The notes: generated from the letters alone by a model not told the origin. Shown: positions 27,490-37,684, counted from the first letter of the stretch. The stretch: 64,000 nt of DNA from Pseudoalteromonas sp. DL-6 (GCF_004328665.1 NZ_CP019770.1:1922001-1986000); one strand, 5' to 3'. Program-made: numbers and translations.

Positions 27490-27700
27490 TACGTTCCTAA
27501 TTACCTTGGTTTAATGATAATGGCATTCAATGTCATACCATTTGCGCCATTATAGCAATTGCATTTAAATTTTGGATGCTTTTTTTATATTAAATCAGTT
27601 ATTAAAATAAAGCACCTGTAAAACCACTCGTTACTTACTAATATAAACACAGTTTATTACAATCTAATGGCGCTTAAAAATAGCATTCAATGTAATTTAA

Positions 27701-28228
27701 TTAGGCACTAAACAAATGTAGTGGCTGGTGGAGGGCTTCATTTTGTAAATCATCATAAAATGCTGCGGCATCCATTTGCACATTTGAGAGCGGCATATAA
27801 GTGTTTTTAATTCGCCGACGGACTGCTAGTTCACAGTTATCAATTACGTTAAGCGGGATATGATTTTTATCATCTCGAATATTTAACGGCTCAGGCTTTA
27901 AACACTGGGTTAATTTTATGTCACTCATCCCTACAGCGCTTCCCATTTTTGCTAAAAGTTCCGTGTTATTTTTGCCAATTAATATATTAAAACTCTCAGG
28001 CGCTAATGGCTGCTTTGGACCCGCACCAAATTGTTTGCGCAGGGTCTCTTCATCAGCTTGATAACCACTTGAATCACTTTTAGGTAAGTGAAACTCACTA
28101 AAATCAAGCGCATCATGAGATAGCATTGCTAATAAAAGAGCAAATTCACCCCGACGGCTTTCATGCACACTTTTATTGAGTCGTGTTTTTAATTGACTCT
28201 CTGTGATTAACAAATCACCAATCTGCAT
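27701..28228 (-). CDS. VC2046/SO_2500-like conserved hypothetical protein
   Basis: 175 residues, soluble. The segment LNKSVHESRRGEFALLLAMLSHDALDFSEF near the start and the helical remainder resemble the Vibrio/Shewanella family named VC2046/SO_2500 (from memory). No catalytic motif is visible and the function is unknown. It is divergent from the tRNA-Tyr pair. Confidence 0.72.
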   Translation of the reverse strand: MQIGDLLITESQLKTRLNKSVHESRRGEFALLLAMLSHDALDFSEFHLPKSDSSGYQADEETLRKQFGAGPKQPLAPESFNILIGKNNTELLAKMGSAVGMSDIKLTQCLKPEPLNIRDDKNHIPLNVIDNCELAVRRRIKNTYMPLSNVQMDAAAFYDDLQNEALHQPLHLFSA

Positions 28229-28297
28229 AGACTTTAGCCTATTTAACTAATTAATAAGTATTTATCGGCTAAATTTGAATTTTCTTTAGCTTTTTTC

Positions 28298-28325
28298 TTT
28301 ACTTAAATAAGAAGTTTGCTATTAT
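28298..28325 (+). promoter_or_regulatory. tRNA-Tyr promoter
   Basis: -35-like TTTACT (28298-28303), 16-base spacer and -10-like TATTAT (28320-28325) are followed by a GC-rich stretch (CTGCCGCG), the discriminator type of stringently controlled stable-RNA promoters. The tRNA begins 15 bases later. Confidence 0.6.
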
Positions 28326-28340
28326 CTGCCGCGTTGCATT

Positions 28341-28425
28341 GGAGGGGTTCCCGAGCGGCCAAAGGGATCAGACTGTAAATCTGACGGCTCAGCCTTCGCT
28401 GGTTCGAATCCAGCTCCCTCCACCA
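28341..28425 (+). tRNA. tRNA-Tyr (anticodon GTA), copy 1
   Basis: 85 bases with CCA encoded. Acceptor stem GGAGGGG/CCCTCC, D-loop, anticodon stem-loop with GTA in CTGTAAAT, the long variable arm of class II tRNAs, and the T-loop GGTTCGAATCC. Long variable arm plus GTA defines tRNA-Tyr. Confidence 0.97.
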
Positions 28426-28474
28426 CTTTTCTTAGGCTAAGTTAAGTGGGGCCAAATGCAATAAAAATTAGTGT

Positions 28475-28559
28475 GGAGGGGTTCCCGAGCGGCCAAAGGG
28501 ATCAGACTGTAAATCTGACGGCTCAGCCTTCGCTGGTTCGAATCCAGCTCCCTCCACCA
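28475..28559 (+). tRNA. tRNA-Tyr (anticodon GTA), copy 2
   Basis: Identical over all 85 bases to the first copy, 49 bases downstream in the same direction, so probably on one transcript. E. coli also keeps tandem tRNA-Tyr genes. No integrase or duplicated 3' end nearby, so no sign of use as an attachment site. Confidence 0.97.
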
Positions 28560-28590
28560 CTTCTCTTCTTTACCTCGTTTATTTTTCTTA

Positions 28591-29286
28591 CTATTCAAAA
28601 ACCCATTGTAAACTCATGCTATGCTTATTTAACCAAGCGCTTGCTTTTTTGTGTTCTGAATAAAATAATCCTACACGATGCCAAAATTGAGCACTGTGAT
28701 TTAAATACTTTAAATGCGCTAACTCATGCACAATTACATAGTCAATTACCCAGGTGGGTGCGCCTGCAAGGTGTAAATTAAAGGTAAGCTCACGCCTGCG
28801 GTTACAACTGCCCCAGCGACGCTTATACGATTGAATACGAATATTACTCGGTAGCTTTTCACCCATCAGCTGACAATAGTAGTTTACTCGCATTTCAATA
28901 TAACTTTCTAACTTCTCATGCAAAAACTGCTCTAGCAAAGCTTGATACATTTGCGTTCGATACTTCACACGTGAAGAAATACTCAGTAACAGCGTTTGGC
29001 TTTCATTGTGCTGCTGCCATTGAGTGCGTGCTGCATTTTCAAATTGCACATTTACAGCTTCATTAAATAATTTAATACTATTGGTTTTGAGTGGAAACTG
29101 TCGTGTATCGGCTTGAGTTTGTTGCTTATGTAGCTGAGCATCAATCCAGCCCTGTTTACTTAACAACCACTCATCAATTTGTGCTTTGGGAACATAATGA
29201 GGTGCATAAACTGTAAGCTCTTTTTGTGCGACTTTAATAGCCACTGTTTTTCGCCGACGGCTTCTTCTTAACGTATAATCTAACAA
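28591..29286 (-). CDS. YgjP/DUF45-type metallopeptidase
   Basis: 231 residues. The zinc motif is VHELAHLKYLNHSAQFW near residue 190, HExxH followed by the H-S-x-x-F-W typical of YgjP/M48-like DUF45 proteins. The preceding RWGSCNRRRELTFNLHL is the other hallmark block of the family. No membrane segment or signal peptide. Substrate unknown. It converges with the tRNA-Tyr genes, whose transcript must end in the 30-base gap. Confidence 0.9.
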   Translation of the reverse strand: MLDYTLRRSRRRKTVAIKVAQKELTVYAPHYVPKAQIDEWLLSKQGWIDAQLHKQQTQADTRQFPLKTNSIKLFNEAVNVQFENAARTQWQQHNESQTLLLSISSRVKYRTQMYQALLEQFLHEKLESYIEMRVNYYCQLMGEKLPSNIRIQSYKRRWGSCNRRRELTFNLHLAGAPTWVIDYVIVHELAHLKYLNHSAQFWHRVGLFYSEHKKASAWLNKHSMSLQWVFE

Positions 29287-29471
29287 TCTAAAGTGCCTGT
29301 AAGTTACTATAAAATAAAACTTTCTCTATCAGCTTAATAAGTTAATTCATAGAAAAGAAAAACAAGTTAGCAGATATCATTTTAATAATGCTCGATGCTA
29401 AATAAACTGAGTGATGGATAATAATTCTATCCCAAGCAATTTTAACTATTAAAACTTTGTCATAAAAGCCG

Positions 29472-29867
29472 CTAGCTCTCAAGTTGCGCTTTTATGACAT
29501 TATAATCATGAGAAGTGATCTCATGGCTATTACCACTAATATCTTTAAAATACATTGAAAATGTCACGCCATGATCAGCCAATATGGTTTTTACTTGGTG
29601 CTGCTCAAGATGCTTGAGCCACATAACAAATTGCTCCCCTGTTGCAGCAAAAGCGATTCCTTTACTACGCCCATCGCCTTCAAATAAAGCCAATCGTGTA
29701 GTGGCGTTTTCATCTTCGAGTGTTAAAGGACCTTTTCCCTCTTCATTCCAAAAGGCTAACTCCTCTACTACGGTAAAACCAAGCACCTTTTCATACCACT
29801 CAATAGCTTGGTTAAGGCTTTGAACATTTAAATGACAATGATCAATTCCCGAAAGTTTAGGTGTCAT
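29472..29867 (-). CDS. VOC-family (glyoxalase-fold) protein
   Basis: About 131 residues in one glyoxalase/bleomycin-resistance fold: IDHCHLNVQSLNQAIEWYEKVLGF at the start, then the second half ending FKDISGNSHEITSHD. His in the first strand and Glu in GNSHEIT fit the usual metal ligands. The ATG at 29867 gives the standard N-terminus; an ATG at 29882 is also in frame. The start overlaps the end of the HD gene, so the two are translationally coupled. Substrate unknown. Confidence 0.82.
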   Translation of the reverse strand: MTPKLSGIDHCHLNVQSLNQAIEWYEKVLGFTVVEELAFWNEEGKGPLTLEDENATTRLALFEGDGRSKGIAFAATGEQFVMWLKHLEQHQVKTILADHGVTFSMYFKDISGNSHEITSHDYNVIKAQLES

Positions 29868-30528
29868 CGCGTTGTTCACCAATTTCAGATTTAAGCTGAG
29901 CTAAAAAGTCGTGCATGTATGCAGTGCGTCTTTGTGCTTCGGCTTTTGCAGAAGGAGTATTCATACTCTGGGCAATATGCAGTAATTTAATAAAAAAATG
30001 ATCTAGGGTGTACTTTTTATCGTCTGCTTCTCGGTTTAAACAAAATGGATCATCGGGGTTGTATAATAACCGGCTAATAGAGCCGCCTACTTTCATACAA
30101 CGGCTTACACCAATAGCTCCTAAGGCATCCATTCTATCTGCATCTTGTACAATCTGTGCTTCCACCGTTTTAATAGCAATATTGGCGCTAAAACTGTGTG
30201 CTGCAATAGCGTGGTGAATATCAGCAAATAGTTGTTCATCGTAACCAATAGACGCTAAAAAGTTAATCGCTTTATCGGCTGCCATTGTTGATGCTTTCGC
30301 CCTGTCTGGGTGATTTTTAGCCACCGCAACACAATCATGTAACCAAGCTGCAGGCAATACAATGGCCATATCAGCCTGCTCTGCAATACATAACTGCACA
30401 GCAACACGTACTACCCGTTCAATATGGGTAATATCATGGGCTACATCGGCATGTACTAAGGATGTAATAAAGTCTCTGCATTGCTGATTAAGTTGCTGTA
30501 ATGAGGGGCTAAGAGCTGAATTGTCCAC
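29857..30528 (-). CDS. HD-domain phosphohydrolase (YedJ-like)
   Basis: 223 residues. Metal ligands of an HD hydrolase appear in order: His in HDITHIERV, the HD pair in AAWLHDCV, and Asp in QDADRMDALGAIG. This is the single-domain YedJ/YpgQ type, some of which hydrolyse nucleotides; the substrate is not known here. GTG start with a GGA ribosome site. It overlaps the VOC gene downstream. Confidence 0.85.
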   Translation of the reverse strand: MDNSALSPSLQQLNQQCRDFITSLVHADVAHDITHIERVVRVAVQLCIAEQADMAIVLPAAWLHDCVAVAKNHPDRAKASTMAADKAINFLASIGYDEQLFADIHHAIAAHSFSANIAIKTVEAQIVQDADRMDALGAIGVSRCMKVGGSISRLLYNPDDPFCLNREADDKKYTLDHFFIKLLHIAQSMNTPSAKAEAQRRTAYMHDFLAQLKSEIGEQRDDT

Positions 30529-30667
30529 CGAATTTCCAAAAATCTATTTAAACGAGTTAATAATGGCTACTTTACCGCGATTTATAAGCCCCTTGCAAAA
30601 CATTCATTGTATGTTGCGCGAGCCTTGACTAAAATACAGCGCTTATTTATTACTATAGAGAAGCCCT

Positions 30668-31858
30668 ATGTCATCTGCCGTTTACCTGCAAGCTGGTCGC
30701 GATAAATCATTAAAAAGAAAACACCCTTGGTTATTTTCTAAAGCCATCAAAAAAATTAAAGGTAAACCTGGATTAGGTGACACGGTAACCATTCACGATA
30801 GTGAAGGTAAGTTTTTGGCCACCGCAGCTTACAGTCCTCATTCGCAAATTCGTGCTCGTGTTTGGAGCTTTGACGAAAAAGAAGTGATAGATCAACATTT
30901 CTTTGAGCGCCGTCTTCGCCGTGCTTTAGAAGCGCGTAGTCATGCGATTGAAGAAGGTGGACTTACCGGCTTTAGATTATGTGCAGCAGAATCAGACTAC
31001 TTACCCGGTATTACTATAGATAAGTTTGATAATGTTCTTGTGTGTCAATTACTGAGCGCAGGTGCAGAACGTCACAAAGGTGAAATTGTTGGCGCTTTAA
31101 TGGCTATTTTCCCTGGCTCTACTATTTATGAGCGCTCAGATGTAGATGTTCGCATTAAAGAGGGGCTTGAGCCTATTAAGGGCGTGCTATGGGGGAGTGA
31201 ACCCACTGAACCTGTCATAATTGAAGAAAATGGCTTAAAGATTGAAGTTGATATAATGGAAGGCCATAAAACCGGCTTTTATTTAGACCAACGTGATAGT
31301 CGTGCTGCACTGGAGCGTTTTTCAAAAGACAAAACCGTATTAAATTGCTTTAGTTATACAGGTACTTTTTCTCTTTACGCCCTGCGTGGTGGCTGCAAGC
31401 ATGTAACCAATGTAGATGTTTCACAACCAGCACTTGATACAGCAAAGCGTAATGTAGAGCATAATAATCTTGATTTAAATAAAGTCGACTTTGTTAAACA
31501 AGATGTCTTTAAATTATTACGTCAATACCGTGAAGACGGCGTTTTATTTGATACCATTGTTATGGACCCGCCTAAATTTGCTGATAACAAAGCGCAGTTA
31601 ACTGGGGCGTGTCGTGGTTATAAAGATATAAATATGATTGCGATGCAAATTTTAAAGCCAGGTGGCACGCTACTAACATTCTCATGTTCTGGTTTAATGG
31701 AGCAAAACTTGTTTCAAAAAGTGGTCGCAGATGCAGCCCTTGATGCAGGTAAGGATTTACTGATCATGGAGCGCTTAAATCAAGCAGCTGACCACCCTAT
31801 TGCAGGCAGCTATCCTGAAGGCTTTTACCTTAAAGGGCTTATTTGTAAGGTTTACTAA
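30668..31858 (+). CDS. rlmI: 23S rRNA m5C1962 methyltransferase RlmI
   Basis: 396 residues, the same length as E. coli RlmI. The N-terminal PUA domain starts with [22 protein letters not shown] central linker is followed by the SAM-dependent fold: [24 protein letters not shown] (SAM loop), MDPPKFA (motif IV) and FSCSG with the catalytic Cys expected for m5C enzymes. Modifies C1962 of 23S rRNA. Single gene, convergent with the PilZ gene across 15 bases. Confidence 0.94.
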   Translation: MSSAVYLQAGRDKSLKRKHPWLFSKAIKKIKGKPGLGDTVTIHDSEGKFLATAAYSPHSQIRARVWSFDEKEVIDQHFFERRLRRALEARSHAIEEGGLTGFRLCAAESDYLPGITIDKFDNVLVCQLLSAGAERHKGEIVGALMAIFPGSTIYERSDVDVRIKEGLEPIKGVLWGSEPTEPVIIEENGLKIEVDIMEGHKTGFYLDQRDSRAALERFSKDKTVLNCFSYTGTFSLYALRGGCKHVTNVDVSQPALDTAKRNVEHNNLDLNKVDFVKQDVFKLLRQYREDGVLFDTIVMDPPKFADNKAQLTGACRGYKDINMIAMQILKPGGTLLTFSCSGLMEQNLFQKVVADAALDAGKDLLIMERLNQAADHPIAGSYPEGFYLKGLICKVY

Positions 31859-31873
31859 AAACTAATTAAGTAG

Positions 31874-32170
31874 TTAGTTAAACTCTACAATTTCGAGCCC
31901 TGCGGTTATCGTGCCATCCTCTTCGGTGCTGGCACGTATCACCTTAACGGTGGCTTTCAATGGTGCAATACTCGGATGTGTTGATGCAATATCAACCGAT
32001 AAAATTGAGTTAAGCTCTAACAAATCATCGAGTTGTAATGAAAGACCCGTTGCACTTAAATCAAGGCAGGTGCCAGTGTAACTGAGCCCAGCAACAGGCT
32101 CTATTGAGGTTAACTTTGCTGGCGTGTTAACCTGCATACGTCTATAGTTTCTCTTATCTTCGGTAAACAT
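31874..32170 (-). CDS. Single-domain PilZ protein
   Basis: 98 residues, essentially only a PilZ domain. The c-di-GMP ligands are present: RNYRR near the N-terminus (RxxxR) and DLSATGLSL (D/N-x-S-x-x-G). It lies 8 bases after the response regulator gene and is surely cotranscribed, so the pair looks like a split phosphorylation-plus-c-di-GMP signalling unit. The effector target is unknown. Confidence 0.9.
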   Translation of the reverse strand: MFTEDKRNYRRMQVNTPAKLTSIEPVAGLSYTGTCLDLSATGLSLQLDDLLELNSILSVDIASTHPSIAPLKATVKVIRASTEEDGTITAGLEIVEFN

Positions 32171-32178
32171 AATTCCCT

Positions 32179-32559
32179 CTACACAATATTATTAATTTTT
32201 TCTCGTAGTACAGCGATAGAAAAAGGTTTTACAACGTAAGCATCGCACCCTGCGTCAAAGCCTGCTTGTTGCTCAAGCTCCGACTCAAGTCCAGATATCA
32301 TGACCACCGGAATGTTTTTTGTCTCTGGCGTGTGTTTAAGTATGCGACACGTATCATAACCGTCGAGTCCTGGCATACACACATCAAGCAAAATAATATC
32401 GGGCGGATTTGCAATCGCAGATGCTAAACAACTTTTACCTGAGTCAGCATAGCTCAAATCAAATGTTGATGCTAACCCTGCTTTGAGTATTTCAAAATTG
32501 AAATACTCATCATCAACCACTAACAACTGTCGCGCTTTGTGTTTTAGTAATGAGGACAT
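32179..32559 (-). CDS. Single-domain response regulator (CheY-like)
   Basis: 126 residues, receiver domain only: VVDDE acidic pair at the start, phosphoacceptor Asp in IILLDVCMPGLDG, conserved Ser in VMISG and Lys in VVKPFS. No output domain, so it must act by protein contact. Its operon partner is a PilZ protein. No histidine kinase is adjacent. Lies 68 bases downstream of hrpA in the same direction. Confidence 0.92.
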   Translation of the reverse strand: MSSLLKHKARQLLVVDDEYFNFEILKAGLASTFDLSYADSGKSCLASAIANPPDIILLDVCMPGLDGYDTCRILKHTPETKNIPVVMISGLESELEQQAGFDAGCDAYVVKPFSIAVLREKINNIV

Positions 32560-32627
32560 AGGTATGTCATTTCCTTCTCAAGTTAGTCCCTCTGTTAACT
32601 TACTTAGCTTAATAGAGAATAAAGAGA

Positions 32628-35600
32628 TTATTCAATTTCTTTTATCGCATTTAACACACGTTTTGCTGAAATTGGATAAGGCGTACCTAAGGTTTGTGCG
32701 AATAAGGATACGCGTAATTCTTGCTGCATCCAAAAAATAGCCTCAACATCAGTAGGCAATGGCATTCCTTTAGGTGTTTTATTCGTTAGTTTTTTATATT
32801 CTTGCGCTACTTTTTCAAGCTCTAACACACATAATCTATCACGATTTGGGTCAACAGGTAGTTTTTCTAGGCGTTTTTGAATCGCTTTTAAATAACGAAT
32901 TAAATCGCCGAGTTTGTCTGCCCCATGTTGACTGACAAAGCCTTTAAAAATAAGTGATTCTAGCTGAGACTTAATATCCCCATGAGCGGTGATCATGGTT
33001 AAATCTACACGCCCTTTCATTTTTTTATGCAGTGCATGCGCAATACTCAGCACTTGCTCAACCTGTGTAGCAATGGCCACAACGGTATCGCCTAACTCGC
33101 CGCGAATATGCTCTTTAACCGTTTCAAATGCCTCACTTGTACGAATGTCACCATATTTAACTAATAGGCTATCAACGCCTGATGCAATGCAGTCATCAAT
33201 TAAATCGGCAATTTTACCAAAAGGATTAAAGTACAATCCTAATTTAGCTTTGTTTGGTAGATTTTGCTGCAGGTATTTAATAGGTGATGGCACGTTTAAC
33301 AGTACTAAACGACGTAAACCTTGCTGGTGCGCTAATTGCGCTTTTATTTCGTTATCGAATAGCTCTACTGCGGCCGTTGATTTTTTATCCACCAGCGCTG
33401 GATAGGCTTTAATTTCGTATTGACCTTGCTTTTTCACATACGATGTTGGTAACTCACCAAAATCCCACTGGGTTAAATCGGTTTTTTCTATGCCTTTGTC
33501 GGCCACTTTAGATAAGGTGTCTGTCACTTTGCCTTGAAGCTGCGCTTTAAGCTTAGCTAAATCGAGCCCACGGGCAAGAAGTTGGTCGTTTTCATCACGG
33601 ACTTCAAACTGCAATCTTAAATGAGGAGCAAGGGCTGTTAAATCCCACGCCTCAGGGTCGACTCGCACGCCAGTCATGCGCAATAACCGATTACTTAGTG
33701 AGTCGATTAACGAGCCTTGTAGAGGCTCTATGGCCGCTAACACCGCATCGGCATAATTAGGCGCAGGGACAAAGTTACGGCGAAGTGACTTTGGCAATGA
33801 CTTGATTAACCCACAAATTAGCTCATGACGAAATGCCGGTATATGCCAATCAAAACCACTTTCTTGAACTTGGTTTAATAGCGCAACCGGTATCTGCACG
33901 GCAACACCATCAACTGCTTGGCCTGGATCAAAATGATAAGTAAGCGGCAACATTAAATTATCTTGTTGCCATGTATCTGGATAGTCAAATTCGGTAATGC
34001 TACTTGCACCATGCTGCATGAGCTCTTCTCGCGTCATGTGCAGGTAGTGTTTGTCTTGCTGTTTTTGTGTTTTATACCACTTAATAAACGCAGCACGATT
34101 ATTAATATCGTTCGGTATTTTTTTCTCGTAAAACTCAAATAAGGTTTGTTCATCAACTAAAATATCGCGCCTACGAGATTTGTTCTCGAGCACTTGAATA
34201 TCTTCAATTAATTCGCGGTTATATTGTAAAAATCCTTCATTGAGTCCCAGCTCTTGTTCAACCAGCGCTGTGCGAATAAACAACTCACGGCTTACTTTTG
34301 GGTCAATATTGCTGTACACACAGCGGCGCTTATTAACAATTAATAAGCCATACAAAGTTTGTTGCTCAAAGGCAATCACTGCACCGGGCTTTTTCTCCCA
34401 ATGAGGCTCTGTGTAGCTGCGTTTTACTAAATGCTGAGCAAACGGCTCTACCCAGTTCACATCAATTTTGGCATTAATACGAGCATAGAGTTTACTGGTT
34501 TCCACCAACTCAGCCGACATCATCCATTTTGGACTCTTTTTAAATAAGCCTGAGCCTGGGAAAATATGAAATTGGCTATTACGCGCACCTTTATATAGCT
34601 GCTTTTCGTCTTTGAAACCGATGTGACTGAGCATGCCACTTAAAAGTGCTTTGTGAATAAGCTCACTGCCTGCAATATTAGTGGTGGCTTTCATTTTCAT
34701 TTCATTGCACACAGTGCTGATTTGATAAACGATATCTTGCCATTCACGAATACGCATATAGGCTAAAAAGTCTTTTTGACATAACTTTCTAAACTGGCTG
34801 TTAGTCAGCTCACTTTGCTGCTCTTCTAGGTAATTCCACAGGTTTAAAAAGGCAATAAAGTCAGAGTCTGGATCGTCAAAGCGACCATGTTTTTCATTCG
34901 CGGCTTGGCGTTTTTCTTGTGGTCGCTCGCGGGGGTCTTGAATCGAAAGCGCGGCAACAATAACTATCACCTCACGCAATGCACCCAGTTTATGTGCAGT
35001 TAGCACCATTTTTGCTAAACGCGGGTCAACCGGCAAACGACTTAGCTCTCGCCCAGATTGTGTTAGGCTGGTTTTTTGATGACGCTTAGCCGCTTTTACT
35101 GCTTGTAGCTCTTCAAGCAATGTTAAACCATCATTAATATTTCGGCTATCTGGAGCTTGCACAAAAGGAAATTGCGCCATATCACCCAGCCCAAGGGCTA
35201 ACATTTGCAAAATAACTGATGCTAAATTAGTACGCAATATTTCAGGGTCAGTAAATTCAGGACGCGATAAAAAGTCATCTTCTGAATATAAACGAATACA
35301 AATACCCGCTTCAACACGTCCACAGCGCCCCATTCGCTGATTAGCACTGGCTTGCGAAATAGGCTCTATAGGTAAACGTTGCACTTTTGTGCGATAACTA
35401 TAACGACTAATTCGCGCTGTACCCGGGTCAATAACATAACGAATACCAGGTACTGTTAGCGATGTTTCAGCGACGTTGGTAGAGAGTATAATATGGCGGC
35501 GCGAATGCGGCGCAAAAATACGGTTTTGCTCAGCGTTCGATAGCCTTGAATACAAAGGTAATACATCTGTGTGTTTTAAATTACGCTTGCTTAGTGCATC

Positions 35601-36521
35601 GGCGGTATCGCGTATTTCTCGCTCACCATTTAAAAAAATCAGTATATCGCCAGGACCTTCGGCGCAAAGTTCATCTACCGCATCAAAAATCCCCTGAAGT
35701 TGGTCGCCTTCGGCTTCCATATCTTCTTTTTGAATATCACTAATTGGGTTATAGCGTACATCAACTGGAAACGTTCTTCCTGATACTTCAATAATAGGTG
35801 CATCATCAAAATGCTTAGAAAAGCGCTCAGGGTCGATAGTTGCTGAGGTGATAATAACTTTTAAATCGGGGCGTTTTGGGAGTAAATTTTTAAGATAACC
35901 TAAAATAAAGTCAATGTTTAAGCTACGTTCATGTGCTTCATCAATAATAATGGTGTCGTATTGATTTAAAAATCGGTCTTGTTGTATTTCAGCTAATAAA
36001 ATACCGTCGGTCATCAGTTTAATGTAACTGTTATTAGATACCTGATCGCTAAAACGAATTTTAAAACCGACCTGCTGGCCAAGCTCGCATTGCATTTCTT
36101 CTGCTATACGGTTGGCAACACTACGTGCTGCTAAACGCCTTGGTTGCGTATGGCCAATGTAGCCCTCAACGCCTCGGCCTAGCTCTAAACACATTTTGGG
36201 TATTTGTGTAGTTTTGCCTGAGCCAGTTTCACCAGCAATGATCACCACTTGATTATTAGCAATGGCCTCTTTAATGGTGTCTTTTTTTTGACTAACCGGT
36301 AACTGCTCAGGGTAAGTAACTTTAGGTAGCCCAGCTAAGCGCTGCTCTCGAAGCGTTTGACTACGACTAATATCAGCCGCAATTTTTTCAAGCGCACTGG
36401 TAAGCTTTGCCTCGTCGGTGATTTTTTTAACGCCGTGAAGACGCTTTTTAAAACTGAATTGATCTTTTTTTAAGCACGTTTTTAGCTCGCCAAATAACTG
36501 ACCTAGGTTTACCACCTGCAT
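32628..36521 (-). CDS. hrpA: DEAH-box ATP-dependent RNA helicase HrpA
   Basis: 1297 residues, matching E. coli HrpA (1300). Walker A GETGSGKT at 97-104, DEAH at 194-197, SAT motif (ITSATID), and motif VI QRMGRCGR. The long C-terminal half (OB fold and DUF3418) is complete and ends KRVLNAIKEIE. HrpA acts on stalled ribosomes and mRNA processing in E. coli. Single promoter region upstream at 36522-36640. Confidence 0.96.
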   Translation of the reverse strand: MQVVNLGQLFGELKTCLKKDQFSFKKRLHGVKKITDEAKLTSALEKIAADISRSQTLREQRLAGLPKVTYPEQLPVSQKKDTIKEAIANNQVVIIAGETGSGKTTQIPKMCLELGRGVEGYIGHTQPRRLAARSVANRIAEEMQCELGQQVGFKIRFSDQVSNNSYIKLMTDGILLAEIQQDRFLNQYDTIIIDEAHERSLNIDFILGYLKNLLPKRPDLKVIITSATIDPERFSKHFDDAPIIEVSGRTFPVDVRYNPISDIQKEDMEAEGDQLQGIFDAVDELCAEGPGDILIFLNGEREIRDTADALSKRNLKHTDVLPLYSRLSNAEQNRIFAPHSRRHIILSTNVAETSLTVPGIRYVIDPGTARISRYSYRTKVQRLPIEPISQASANQRMGRCGRVEAGICIRLYSEDDFLSRPEFTDPEILRTNLASVILQMLALGLGDMAQFPFVQAPDSRNINDGLTLLEELQAVKAAKRHQKTSLTQSGRELSRLPVDPRLAKMVLTAHKLGALREVIVIVAALSIQDPRERPQEKRQAANEKHGRFDDPDSDFIAFLNLWNYLEEQQSELTNSQFRKLCQKDFLAYMRIREWQDIVYQISTVCNEMKMKATTNIAGSELIHKALLSGMLSHIGFKDEKQLYKGARNSQFHIFPGSGLFKKSPKWMMSAELVETSKLYARINAKIDVNWVEPFAQHLVKRSYTEPHWEKKPGAVIAFEQQTLYGLLIVNKRRCVYSNIDPKVSRELFIRTALVEQELGLNEGFLQYNRELIEDIQVLENKSRRRDILVDEQTLFEFYEKKIPNDINNRAAFIKWYKTQKQQDKHYLHMTREELMQHGASSITEFDYPDTWQQDNLMLPLTYHFDPGQAVDGVAVQIPVALLNQVQESGFDWHIPAFRHELICGLIKSLPKSLRRNFVPAPNYADAVLAAIEPLQGSLIDSLSNRLLRMTGVRVDPEAWDLTALAPHLRLQFEVRDENDQLLARGLDLAKLKAQLQGKVTDTLSKVADKGIEKTDLTQWDFGELPTSYVKKQGQYEIKAYPALVDKKSTAAVELFDNEIKAQLAHQQGLRRLVLLNVPSPIKYLQQNLPNKAKLGLYFNPFGKIADLIDDCIASGVDSLLVKYGDIRTSEAFETVKEHIRGELGDTVVAIATQVEQVLSIAHALHKKMKGRVDLTMITAHGDIKSQLESLIFKGFVSQHGADKLGDLIRYLKAIQKRLEKLPVDPNRDRLCVLELEKVAQEYKKLTNKTPKGMPLPTDVEAIFWMQQELRVSLFAQTLGTPYPISAKRVLNAIKEIE

Positions 36522-36643
36522 ACCTTATAAAAATTAGTCAAAGAGCCCCGATTGTAGCAAATTAAATGGCTGGGGTTAATCCTGTAAAGAATATAACAAT
36601 CAGCGGATTATTATATAAACCACCAGCCAATGACTAATTGCGT

Positions 36644-37684
36644 TTATTCGTCGCTAAAAATACCTACATAAGTTGCTTGCGTATTGGACTTACTCGCACG
36701 ATACATGCCAGTAGTATTAAAGGGCAGACTAATACTGCCTTTTGTATCAATAATAATAACACCGCCTGTGCCCCCTATCGGTTTAAGCACCTCGTTTATT
36801 ACTTCATTACCTGCTTGGTCTATGGTTTTACCTTGGTACTTTACTCGCGCACAAATATCACTTGCCACATTATAACGAATAAAATATTCGCCGTGCCCAG
36901 TTGCCGAAACCGCACATGAGGCATTTTCAGCAAAAGTACCTGCGCCAATAACCGGTGCATCGCCAATACGACCAAAACGTTTTGCGGTCATTCCGCCAGT
37001 TGACGTGCCCGCTGCTAAATTCCCTTGTTTATCCAGTGCCACCGCTCCGACCGTGCCCACTTTATAATTTACTGGTAAGGCTTTATGCGCTGCCTGATAA
37101 TCTTTACTGGTATTTTTGCTCGCCTCGAGTTTCTTTTTGGCTTTTAATAAAGCCTCATAACGATGCTCAGTATCAAATATATTGTTCTCTACTAGGCTAA
37201 TGCCTTGCTCTTTGGCAAACTCTTCTGCACCTTGACCACTTAACATCACATGCACTGATTTTTCCATTACTAACCGGGCAAGTTTAATTGGACTTTCGAT
37301 ATGTTTAATACCTGACACAGCGCCAGCTTGACGATTGCGACCATCCATTATAGAGGCATCTAATTCGTGACTACCATCATAGGTATATACCGCACCACGC
37401 CCAGCATTAAAATAAGGCGATTGTTCAAGTACTTCAATGGCAGTAGTCACTGCATCAAGGCTTTCTCCGCCTTGTTCAAGTACCTTATATCCGGCCTCAA
37501 CAGCTTCTGTTAATTTATTGCGATAAGCTTGCTCTTGATCTGCCGTAAATTTACTTTTTTCAATCGTGCCTGCACCGCCATGAATCGCAATGGCAAACGG
37601 CGTATTTGTGTTTTCACTCAATGCCTGCGTGCTCAACCCCATTAAACTTGTTGCAATGAGCCCTAATAATAGTGATTTTTTCAT
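36644..37684 (-). CDS. Exported isoaspartyl peptidase / plant-type asparaginase
   Basis: 346 residues, Ntn-hydrolase of the IaaA type. It carries a signal peptide (MKKSLLLGLIATSLMGLSTQALS). IHGGAGT and GRGAVYT are family marks. The self-cleavage site is VGTVGAVA with Thr211 as the expected new N-terminal nucleophile of the beta subunit. Substrate-site GTSTGG is downstream. Removes beta-aspartyl residues from dipeptides and can hydrolyse asparagine; export suggests peptide scavenging in the periplasm. Confidence 0.92.
   Translation of the reverse strand: MKKSLLLGLIATSLMGLSTQALSENTNTPFAIAIHGGAGTIEKSKFTADQEQAYRNKLTEAVEAGYKVLEQGGESLDAVTTAIEVLEQSPYFNAGRGAVYTYDGSHELDASIMDGRNRQAGAVSGIKHIESPIKLARLVMEKSVHVMLSGQGAEEFAKEQGISLVENNIFDTEHRYEALLKAKKKLEASKNTSKDYQAAHKALPVNYKVGTVGAVALDKQGNLAAGTSTGGMTAKRFGRIGDAPVIGAGTFAENASCAVSATGHGEYFIRYNVASDICARVKYQGKTIDQAGNEVINEVLKPIGGTGGVIIIDTKGSISLPFNTTGMYRASKSNTQATYVGIFSDE

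Noticed and set aside
28446..28781. 111-codon frame starting between the two tRNA-Tyr genes
   Set aside because: It reads through the second tRNA and then antisense into the YgjP-like metalloprotease gene.
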